Shown here: positions 53,978 to 64,000 of the stretch, piece after piece | Layout: every line of letters starts with the position of its first letter | Position numbering within the stretch: position 1 is the first letter of the stretch | From: Verticillium longisporum | Lineage: Eukaryota; Ascomycota; Sordariomycetes; Glomerellales; Plectosphaerellaceae | Assembly (NCBI GenBank): GCA_019188255.1 | Contig: JAETXT010000004.1 | Coordinates: 1,488,001 to 1,552,000, forward strand | Length of the DNA: 64,000 nucleotides | Direction: 5' to 3' | Notes under the pieces: generated by a model | What the model saw: the letters and a program-made list of their open reading frames with translations, nothing else | Databases searched by the model: none | What the model was told of the DNA's origin: nothing | Made by a program: the position numbers and the translations under genes

Positions 53978-56561
53978 TTAGTCGACCACCTTGATCTCGC
54001 GCGCGACAGCATTGCAGAGCGCGACCCTGACGCCGGCGCCCGTCAGCACGTGAATCCACAACCGCTGCGTATCGCTGAGACGGTCGTTCGCGCTCTTGAC
54101 CTCGGCGAACATGCACTCCTTCTGAGGCTCGGTCCGCCAGAGGATCAGGTCCGGGATGCCACCTCCGCGCTGGCGATACTCTTGCGCCATCACCTTGCAG
54201 ATCGTGGACAGTGCGCTGCTGTTGAAGCAGCCGACGAGCTCGACCAAATCTTCCACGTCGTAATCCCAGTTCAAGCCCACTACGCATGTCCGCCTGTCCC
54301 GCTCTCGCTCATTTACCTGCCGGATGATGCGCTCTGCGGCCCCGTTGGCAATCTCCACCAGCCGGTGGTTGATCTCGGAAGCGCGTGTCGGATAGAAAGA
54401 GTCGGTGTGCAAGTCGAGCGGGCACGTCTGATAAGCCGTCTGAAATACATTCGGAACGTAGAGGAACAGAACGTCGTAAAAGAGGTACGCGAACAGTGTG
54501 CGGATGATGCCTCCTTCGGCGTGGTATCCCTTCCAGCCCTTGCTGCGGTATGAGCTCAGGCACATCTCCTCAACACTGCATTCACCCCCGTCCTCCTCTT
54601 CATCTAGCCAATGCGTCTTGGTGCTGGCCTGACGTCCATTCTTGCCAATGGGGTCTGCCTCCTTCAGCTGCACACCCTCCACCGTGTGCTCCTCTGGGGC
54701 CTTCAGCCGGATGTGACCGAAATCGTGCTGCTCACGAAATGGGATGCGAAGCTGCTTTTCAATCTTGACCAGGCGCTTCTGCAAGTCGTAGTGAAAGATG
54801 ACGTGGCAGTCATTGTCCTGGAGTCCGGCTTCGCATGTCGACATGGCGATTCTCTTCCAGTGCCTCTTCTGCTTTTCTAGATTTTCAGACACGGGAGCCG
54901 GGTCGAGTGCATGCATGTAGTGTTCTTCCAGCAGAGCTTTTCGTTGATACCAGCTCCCGCGCCGCGCCGGGTGGAACAGATTCTGGTCGAGCAGTTCGGT
55001 GAGGAGTTCATGCTCCTTCTTGTGCTCCTTCAGGCGGCCGAGGACCGATGTAGCCTTGTGGATGATGCGTGTATACGAATGCACCGGTGTGAATCGCCTC
55101 AGATAGGCTCCTTCCCCTGGATCGTAGACTGTGGCTTCTTTGATGAGCTCTTCCTGAATGAGCACCTGCCATCGAGGGTAAATCCTGTCGAAGATATCAA
55201 TAACCTTGCTGAAGCCTTCTTTTCCGGGTGGTCCATGAAATTCTAGGATTTGCTCGACCTCCGCTTCGAGACGAACACCCGCCTCGAACTCTAAGAGATG
55301 TCTCCTTGACTTGAAGATATTTGACGTTCGACAGACAATGTACTCTGGAAAATTGCGTCGGGCAATCTTGGCAAGGATGATGGTTGTCAATGACTTTTCG
55401 GTCCATTCTGTTGACCGATAAAAGACAAGATGCACCCTCTCGAATAACTTGTACGTCAATGGCGACAGTCGGAGACAGGGGCCTGTGATCGCCAGGATCT
55501 TGTCCAAGAAATGCTGAGCGCGATTCGAGTCTTGTTTCGTCAAGGTCGGTGGTAATCGAGAGGCTACCGGCGAGAAATCTTTGACGGGCGATGGCTCCTT
55601 GCTGCTGCGACTCCCGCTCGCCGACCTCTGCAGGCCGACGGACATAAGCCCTGCCTGTTGATAGCTCATGCGGCATAGTGCTTTGACGAGTCCTGCCTTG
55701 TTCTTCCCCTGAACCTTGGCTTCTTTGCACAAAGCCTTGAGCTCTTCAAGTCCCAGGAGGGTCGCAGCTTCGTCCACCGTTGTAATGTGTTCCTCAGAGC
55801 TGTCGGCAAATGTGAAGTCGTCGCCGAGACCAAACTCTTCAAGAGCAACACCTTTCACCGGGTCGTCTTGTGAGCTTGGAGCTTCTTCTGGAAGCCGTCT
55901 TGTTTCCTGAAGGCTTGCAATGGCTGTGTCCATATCCGAGATATCACTATGATATCCGAGTCGGTCGGAACGATGCCATGCAGACGTCTTACGGAGGAAA
56001 AGACGAACGTAGCTGATTTAAGCATTAGCTTGGACGTCCTTGAATGACGATGGAGGCGGCTCACAGATATTGACTTTGGTAGTCAAGGAGCCTCCATTGG
56101 TCAAAGACAGTCCGTTCTCTCATGTCGAACAGGTGAGATTCGTCTTCCAACACTGTATCCAGTGCCAGATTGAAGGCATCGACGTAAATGGAGCTTTTAC
56201 CCTTGACCCACTGAGGCTTTTCGTCTACATCCGAAGACTGAGATGCCTTGTATAACTCGTATCTTTCGATGGCTTCCTTGTCTGTCTCGACTGGTGGTAA
56301 TGCATCCTCAATGGCGGGATGGTGATGTCGAGTGTCCCGACTCTCCGATTCTACATCTTCCTCATGCGAAGCAACTGCGAGTTTTTCATCAGAGTCCTGA
56401 TTGAACCAGCCGACAGCATCTGTTGCAACTGTGTCATCTGGAGCGCCATCCTCAACCTTGGGCTTCTTCATGGGAGGCTCCTCAGGTGAGGGCGACTTTG
56501 GCCGGGGCAATTCAGGTTTAGAGGCGAGGGCCCGAGGTCGCCGTTGAACAAAGGCATCCAT
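53978..56561 (-). CDS. FAN1: FAN1-type structure-specific nuclease (VRR-NUC)
   Basis: FAN1 cuts branched DNA near interstrand crosslinks. Exons 56561-56065 and 56012-53978 splice over a 52-nt intron; the junction gives YQSQY/L/YVRLFLRKTSAWHR, an expected FAN1 block. The 843-residue protein has a disordered acidic N-terminus (MDAFVQRRPRALASKPE), a SAP-like DNA-binding region at about 245-280 (DEAATLLGLEELKALCKEAK), a helical TPR-like middle and the nuclease at the C-terminus. The catalytic signature is complete: GGIPDLILWR (Asp), FAEVKSANDRLSDTQRLWI (Glu, Lys, Gln). No N-terminal UBZ finger is visible, as is usual in fungi. Start 56561 is the only early Met in frame. It is divergent from SDC1. 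Confidence 0.93.
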
Positions 56562-57087
56562 GATGATTGCTCAGATCCATCATCTTAGCCGATCAAGCTG
56601 TGCGCATGGATCTCGCGACGTTTGCTTGATGGAGATGGCAAATTCACGCGACATGCACAGGCTGGCTGTGGCGATGTGCAGCGTCACAGGGACGCGAGGT
56701 CAGCTGACTTCGCGCTGTGTCACAGCATAATAGCGCTAGAAGCATAGCCCCTCTAAAAGCCATGTCGCACAACGAGGAGCCTACGCCGAGTGACGGCACG
56801 CAACAAGTCTAGCATCTTCCCTTCGACTTTGTGGTAGCCTGAGACCGGCTGAAAAGCCTCACGACACACGACATACACTCAGCTGGCGAGTGACGAATCG
56901 ACAACAGTCTTTACTTTTTCAACCCCAACAGAACTGCATTGCCGCTTGTCCACTCCGACCCATTCCATCTCAACATTGGACTTGCAACATCGATTGGCAA
57001 ACAGCTTCAACACATGACAATCAGCAACGTTGGCTTTTGAGCAATCTACACCCACACAAAAACGTTATCTCAATCAACTACAGCACA
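56562..57087. promoter_or_regulatory. Shared upstream region of FAN1 and SDC1
   Basis: About 526 bp between divergent start codons, including a CA/CT-rich SDC1 leader. No specific element was recognised. Confidence 0.5.
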
Positions 57088-57805
57088 ATGTCAGACACAC
57101 TGAACGCTGCGGACACCCCGCAAACATCCGCCGACCAGCCTGTTGCAGATGCGCCCGTGCCTGCCCCTGCGCCTGCTCCCGCACCTGTGCTCGCATCTGT
57201 GGATGTTCCCGACGATGGAACAAAGATAGCCATTGGAGAACCCGCGGCGGCCAAAGAGCTCGCTCCCACCCCCTCAACGGATCTAACGTCAACCTTGGAG
57301 ACGGCTGCCGCTACTGGTGACGTGCTGATGCCCGATGCGCCCACTGGCGACAACGCGCCGGTAAGGGGTGCCAACTACTTGCGATACCCGACATCCTCGC
57401 TGACCCTGTGATCCCTCCTAGTCGCCCGCTCCTGCTCCCCAGCCCTTCACCCCTACTGTTGCCAGCCCCATGCCTCGTACGACTACGCCCAGTCGTGCCG
57501 TCAATGGCAACCACGACAAGGAACCTGGCAGCTCCCGCGCCGGCTCGGTCCATCCTGACCCAGGTTTCACAATGCCTGACAAGGCTGCTTCCCACGGCGA
57601 TCCCGTCCGCCAGTATCTCAACAACAATGTCACGACTGTGCTGCTTGACGGCATGAAACAGATTGCGAAAGACAAGTGAGTCGCTACTTTGAGAAAGATA
57701 TCTAGATGGTGATGCTGACGCTGCACTAGACCCAAGGACCCCCTTCGAGTTCTGGGCAATTACCTCATCCAGCGATCCAAGGAACTCGAGCAGACAGACA
57801 ATTAA
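57088..57805 (+). CDS. SDC1: COMPASS subunit SDC1 (DPY-30 motif)
   Basis: SDC1/DPY30 docks on BRE2 within the COMPASS complex that methylates histone H3 lysine 4. Exons 57088-57360, 57422-57675 and 57730-57805 splice in phase to 200 residues. The first ~145 residues are a Pro/Ala/Thr-rich fungal extension with a repetitive PAPAPAPAP stretch. The DPY-30 dimerisation motif spans the last junction: PVRQYLNNNVTTVLLDGMKQ, then IAKDK/PKDPLRVLGNYLIQ and the end RSKELEQTDN. All motif residues expected for the X-type four-helix bundle are present. It is convergent with uS15. Confidence 0.92.
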
Positions 57806-58984
<1,179 letters not shown>

Positions 58985-60062
58985 TTTGGCGGCTGTCGGT
59001 GGTCGTTGCTGGAGACGGCGGTAGGGTCGTGTTTGCTGGTCGTTCAGTCGCTAGAGGGGGAGGAAGAGAAAAGTTGCTGCGCGGCCTACGATTGCAATGG
59101 TGGAGTGGAGGGTCGGCCGTCCGATTGTGTGAGGAGTTTTCTCGGTTAATTAGGGCCACCCTGAGTTGGGCTGTCTGTTGGTGGATTTTCGGGGATAGGA
59201 AGACAGGAGGGGTGGCTGGATGGGAAGGGCAGTGGGTGGTCTGTGCATCAATCTGCAATCTTGACTTGGGTGGACCTCAAGCTGGACAGCTTTTCTTCAC
59301 CTCTGCTTTTCAATCGTTCTTTCACTCTTCTCAACCACCTCACTTCGCTTCCACATTTCTGTCCATTCTTTTCTTTGCACCCGCGCTCCCTTGCGCCAAT
59401 CGACCGTTCCTCGTACATCGTAAGTCTGCCGCCGTTCTCCAGGTCTTTCCTACGCTCCAAATGATGATTATCACCTTTACATTTTTTCTGGTACCTCTTA
59501 TTTTAGAGCTTCACGGCTCGATGCATTAAACGGACTTCTGATGCTGCAAACCCTTTTACTGTCTCGTCGAACGCATTTTGGGTATCAGAGACTGACAGCA
59601 AAGTAGCCTTACTCTCTCAGCATCTAAGCCTATGGAGGCGTATGTAGCTCAATACAATAACCACTTGTCCAACTGTTTCTGTGTCCGTTGAAGCTATATC
59701 TATGTGACTCGGTCTGCTTGATCCGTGTGCGTAACACGTTTCTCTACCAAAACATGTTCCAAGACATCGGGCACGACTTAGGAGTCTCTTAACTACACAT
59801 CAAATGTTCAGTGTCATCCATGTCCTCATCACATCTCACCCCTTCACAGCCGATTGACATGGCATTTCTGGCGCAGTTTGTCTTTACTCATGACACTATG
59901 ATACATGGGCTCTGGGTCTTGTGGCAAACGTTTGAACTCAATCTCAGTAAGGCCCATCCGCTAACTTTCCCGTGGGTCGACTCTGGACCCTTTTTGTGAC
60001 ACACTTCGTGTTCCTTTCCATTGCCCGTTAAACCAGTTTGCAGGGGCACTATCTGATGTACC
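58985..60062. other. Intergenic region between uS15 start and U2AF65 stop
   Basis: About 1.08 kb holding the uS15 promoter and leader and the U2AF65 3' UTR. The 59280-59400 stretch is T/C-rich. No further gene was found. Confidence 0.4.
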
Positions 60063-62030
60063 CTACCAAGCATTCACGTCAAAGTTCTCCTATGCAAATG
60101 TTAGTCTCTAGACGTAAGCCCGAGCATCGCAAAGATCATACCTCTGGGAAATATGTCGTGACGACAGTCCTGTCCGCAAACTTCCTGCCCGCCAAAGACT
60201 GGAGGGCCTTCTTCGTCGCCTCCTTGGTCTCGTACTTGACGAAAATCTTGCCAACTCCGGCTGATTGCCTGCTGCCGCCAACAGGGCGGGGTACCTTGAC
60301 CTCCAGAACGGTGCCATATTTGGCGCACTCCTCCTGCACATCCTCCACGATTTCTGGGAGTGAAAAGTTAGCGAGTACTTCACAGAGCCAAACACTGCAG
60401 AGCCACATACCCTCATAGTCCTCATTGTCCATCAGCTCGTCGGCCGTGACCATGTTGAGAAGCTGCAATACCCGGCTTTCTTCGGAGTCGGTCGCCGTGG
60501 TGCCGGCCAGCATGGACATGGCGGCCACACCCATCTCAACGCCTGCAACCTGCGTGACGCCAATGCTGGCCTTCTGGATCTTGAGCTTGCTGTTTCCGAG
60601 GTCCATTCCGGACAAGCCCTGGATAGCAACATCATTGGCAGCGCTATCGACATACTCGCAGAACACAAAGCCCTAAGAAAATCGTTGGTCAAACTGTGTC
60701 TTTTGCAAGAGATCCCTCGACCTACCCGAGACTCATCTGTGTGTCTATCGCGAACAAGCACGAAAGCCTTGAGCTCTCCGAATGATGTCAGGAGTTCTGT
60801 AACCTGCTCTTCCGTCAGGTAAGGCGGGAAGCCAGTGATGCTGAGCTTGTTCGGCGTGTCGACAACATTGCTGGAAACAACACCAGGCTCGTAAGGCAGC
60901 TCCTCCGTGACGGCAGGGACGATGTAATCCTTGGGCCTGCGAATCTCCAATCCGCGCCCAGCAGCGCCGTCGGTAGCAGAATCGGCCTCCATCGAGATGC
61001 CATCCAATGCCAAAGCCACGGTTGCCTCGGAGGCGTTGCGGAACTCAACCACGCAGAAGGACTTGTCGTTTGACAGCTGACAGGACACGCAAGGGTCGGT
61101 GCTCTCAATGACATTCAAGCCATTGAGCTGCAGGTTGAAGAAGCTGGCCACGCTATCCTCGGTCGCCGAGGAGGGAAGCTTGCTGACGAGCAGCCGCTTC
61201 GCCTGGCGAGAGTTGCTAGGCTTCAGGGACGCGCTGTTAACGGTGCCGGGCTGGTTCATGAAAGCTTGGAGCTTGGTAGGGTCCATAGGTTGTTGACGCG
61301 GGGCACCGGGCAGAGGGAACATGCCGGACAGCTTCGCCTGTTCGGCCGTGACGTTCTCATAGCCAGGGGGCTTGATATCCCACTGGGTGAGGCGGCGCTT
61401 GCGGTCCAGCACCGAGACGATGTCGGTTAGATCAGGGGTCGGCTCGCGCTTTTTGGGGGGCGGGCTAGCGCTCCGGGGACGCTGCTCACGCCGGGCGAAT
61501 TCATCATTTCTGTCGCGGCCACCACGCCTGCGGTCGTCGAACTGGTCTCTGTCGCCTCCCCTCCGCGCGCCGCGATCATCGTCATCTCTCCTGGCATCGC
61601 GCCGGGACGAACCGCGATCACGGTCCCAATCCCGTTCGGCGCGCCTGTCTCTTCCAGAGTATCTGTCCTCGCGCTCGCGTCCCCTGTGGCTCCGGCTGGC
61701 GGCGTAGCTATCGTCGTTCTCCTGGCGTCTCGAGCCTCGTTCGTAGGGCGAGCGGGATCGGCGACGGTCTCGGTGGCCGCGCTCCTGGCCGCGGTCGCCG
61801 CCGCGCTCTCCGCCGCGTTCTCGATCGCGCCGGTCCTCGCGATGTCCGCGCTGGGAAGTGCATTGTTAGTGAAAAGGCGGAGTATCAATGGTCAAGGGGT
61901 TAGCATACCTGGTAGTCGCGACCTCCACCTCCACCTCCGCCTCGTCGCTCGTCTGCGTAAATACTGTTAAGGGCAAGTTTGCCAAAGGGGCCACAGACAA
62001 CAAACCTCGAGAGTAGCCGTCGCCGTTCAT
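60063..62030 (-). CDS. U2AF2: Splicing factor U2AF large subunit (U2AF65)
   Basis: Binds the intron polypyrimidine tract and recruits U2 snRNP. Six exons: 62030-62006, 61952-61909, 61850-60726, 60672-60411, 60353-60142 and 60089-60063, joining in phase to 564 residues. The tiny first exon encodes MNGDGYSR; the last encodes only ENFDVNAW, the ending typical of U2AF65. Residues ~9-150 are an RS/RD-rich region with a Gly run. A U2AF35-binding ULM follows (about 170-185: RKRRLTQWDIKPPGYENVT). Then come RRM1 (KRLLVSKLPSSATEDSVASF), RRM2 (KLSITGFPPYLTEEQVTELL, GFVFCEYVD) and the C-terminal UHM (VLQLLNMVTADELMDNEDYE, GKIFVKYETKEATKKAL). The gene is intact. Splicing factor transcripts in fungi are often intron-rich, as here. 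Confidence 0.94.
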
Positions 62031-64000
62031 ACTGACGGTCGTCGGTCAAAGAGCCTCGACAGCGATGACAAGGAAAGAGCGCTGATCAATGGCTGCGCGT
62101 AGGTAATGCACGCGGCGAATCAGCGATTTGCTTTCTGGAGCAAGATGGATGGAAGTTGACTGAGGCTCTCGGCTGGGCTTGTCTGAATTGCAAGGCAGCG
62201 AGGCTGGAGCACAGACAGCCGTCTGCTCATTGGCCAGCCACTCCCAATTTGCAACAGCGAGCTTTGAGCGTTCCTGGCTTATCTTATCAGCGCCTCGTTG
62301 GATGACTAAGCGAGGTCAATCCTCAGCACTTCAATCCCCCTCCACCGCTTCTTCCCTTTGGACCAACCAGAACCGTTTTCCACTGGAGCCACGAGAGCTG
62401 AAGTCATGACAAGAGCATGGCATGATGCCAGCCACGAAAGGACCCTCAGAGTTTAACGTCATCGAAGATGCGCCGGTCGTCTTGGTCTTGATCTTTCTTA
62501 CAGGTATCAGAACCAGCTGAACGCATCTCCTTTCATGTGACGATGGATGTTGAGCTGTCGAGTTTCGATTAGCGACTCCAAGCTAAAATGATCCGGCGCC
62601 AGAGAAGCGCCCCAGAATACGGCATCGAGGCGATTCGAGAAACACTATCTGGCGAAACGATGACCTAGTGGCCATTGGGCTCCCATGCCGAAGAACGCCT
62701 CACGGTTGAGAGGACCACCTCCTCCCGTCCAGGACCTGCCAGGGCCGATGATGCTAGCTCGGCCCCTCGCCCTCGTCAGCTTACGGCACACGCGGTCAAG
62801 GAAGCGATATGATCCTCTGAGAGGTCAGGTCGGCGGCGACACCAGTCTCCAAGCCACATTGAATGAAGGCTGGGGGCCTCTGCCGGTCTTCTCAACATAG
62901 CCCTTCACACCATCTCGACGCAAGGGATGGTCGGACTGGCCGCCACCTGTCACCACACTTTTTGTTGTCACCAACGGGAAGCTCCACTTCAACCGTCGGT
63001 CGAATGACTTTGGCCAGCCTATTCCAGGTTAGCGCGCTACGGCGGCCGACCTCACCTCTTGGAACTCCAGCGGGAGCTTGTTGTTCATTTCAGCCCCCAT
63101 GCGCAGATCGGCCGCCCGGCCGCGGACCACTCGCTCTCTTCGTCCATGGCCCGATCTGCTGGGTGTTGGCACATACAGGAAGCTGGCAGGCATAGCGCGA
63201 GGAGGGTGGCATTCGAAGGCTCTCTTCATGCAGACCCCGCTGCCGAGCCCGCGCGTGGGTGGACGGATTTCGAAAGAGCAATCTCAGTGGTGTGCACCCG
63301 CCACCTCGAGTTCATTGTCTGTTGTTCGCCCATGACGATGTTCAGCGCTTTGTCGACGCCAAGTCGCGAGGCAACTTGCTGATCGAAACAAAGGCTGATA
63401 ACTTGTCTCTTCGACCGTCACTGTCTTACAACGGCAATGCCTGGCCAAAGTATACATGCTCGTATCCTGCACCATAGTCGAGCAACGACGGTACAATTAT
63501 GACCACTGCGGTGAGGCTGCATATGCCCACCACCCTCCTGCATGTCAGCTTGATCCTAGCCCGCCAAGCCCTCAGCATATGCTTTGGTCCAAGATCTTCA
63601 TCGTATGTCCTTCGCAGAAGACCCGTCCGATTAGCATCGTACCCGTTGTGTGGATGAACGTCTAGATCTAGGCTCAATGATACATCGCTGGTGGGGGGGA
63701 CAAAGGCGTCGAGTATGGACCCTCTTTTGGGCGAGGACATGGCTTCACTAGGATGCGGTGGCTTTACAGACTACACAGAGTTTCTTTCTTCCGGGGGCCG
63801 TCGCCCAGGATGTGATGCCATCCATCCTGCGCCAGGCTGGACCTTGAGCTTACCCAGCCATGAGGTACAGCCATCGCTGCTGGCACCGCCTCCGCCCCCA
63901 ACCAGTTCCTGGCATCCCCCTCGGCTCCTCTTGGGTCCCTTCATGGCTCCCCCTCCCAGTGGCCATGTAGGATTGGAGGGTGCTTGTTCTTATGATTTGC
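62031..64000. other. Right-edge region with no secure gene
   Basis: The first few hundred bases are presumably the U2AF65 promoter. The remainder has no frame with a recognised domain; one 104-codon minus-strand frame (63426-63740) is listed separately as a possible exon. No RNA gene was recognised. Confidence 0.35.
63426..63740 (-). CDS. Possible first exon of a type II membrane protein (uncertain)
   Basis: A 104-codon frame starting MSSPKRGSILDAFVPP, with a hydrophilic Arg-containing stretch (LLRRTYDEDLGPKHMLRAWR), then a basic flank (KLTCRRV) and a hydrophobic segment (VVGICSLTAVVIIVPSLL) about 65 residues in. That arrangement resembles a Golgi type II anchor. A GTAAGAC donor-like site lies at the end. 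Downstream a frame beginning FDQQVASRLGVDKALNIVMG looks protein-like, but the best in-frame acceptor leaves an intron of only 35 nt, shorter than any other here. The gene may be degenerate, mis-sequenced or imaginary. Confidence 0.25.
   Translation of the reverse strand: MSSPKRGSILDAFVPPTSDVSLSLDLDVHPHNGYDANRTGLLRRTYDEDLGPKHMLRAWRARIKLTCRRVVGICSLTAVVIIVPSLLDYGAGYEHVYFGQALPL

Overview
This is nuclear DNA of a filamentous ascomycete (Pezizomycotina), most likely a Sordariomycete and possibly Hypocreales. The evidence is short GT-AG introns (about 54-124 nt, several with CTAAC-type branch points), GC-rich third codon positions, one gene per 2-3 kb on both strands, and proteins of typical filamentous-fungal form (HAP2 starting MMEY, HDEL-tailed PDI, a single kinase-bearing BUB1 with KEN boxes, intron-rich U2AF65). 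The genus cannot be read from this window.

Layout: the left edge cuts through a Dopey-family trafficking gene (1-2460, minus), divergent from MON1 (3189-4984). Then come a large fungal protein of unknown function (5445-8610, minus), protein disulfide isomerase (11367-12942), a 115-residue probable mitochondrial membrane protein (13499-14201, minus), the SWR1-complex subunit VPS71/SWC6 (14450-15552), a small secreted six-cysteine protein (15934-16492, minus), a WSS1-like DNA-protein-crosslink protease (18055-19696, minus) and a Kelch/KEL3-like protein (20188-22449, minus). A complete 5.87-kb Ty1/copia retrotransposon (23076-28948) sits between KEL3 and DGAT2 (29394-31131). After that come AP endonuclease APN1 (31664-33136), BUB1 (33350-37114, minus), an APH-type phosphotransferase (37812-39103, minus) and HAP2 (40665-41606, minus). 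An 8-kb gene-poor stretch precedes a conserved unknown protein (49613-50290). The right end holds FAN1 (53978-56561, minus), SDC1/DPY-30 (57088-57805), ribosomal protein uS15/S13 (58224-58984, minus) and U2AF65 (60063-62030, minus). The last 2 kb hold no secure gene.

Nothing resembles a secondary-metabolite cluster or an operon; these are mostly independent housekeeping genes. Loose themes are endomembrane traffic (DOP1, MON1, PDI), genome maintenance (WSS1, APN1, FAN1, BUB1) and chromatin or gene expression (VPS71, SDC1, HAP2, U2AF65, uS15).

Two observations stand out. First, the retrotransposon looks very recent: its 213-bp LTRs are identical, it has a CCAGT target duplication, its 1621-codon ORF is intact, and its primer-binding site matches the anticodon arm rather than the 3' end of initiator tRNA-Met. 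It splits what was a ~1.1-kb shared promoter region of KEL3 and DGAT2. Second, seven conserved coding sites (MON1, PDI, KEL3 x3, BUB1, uS15) each lack exactly one base, usually in a C/G run. This fits residual assembly deletions better than true pseudogenes. No clearly new multi-gene system was found; the best leads for new biology are four conserved-looking proteins of unknown function and the gene-poor intervals.
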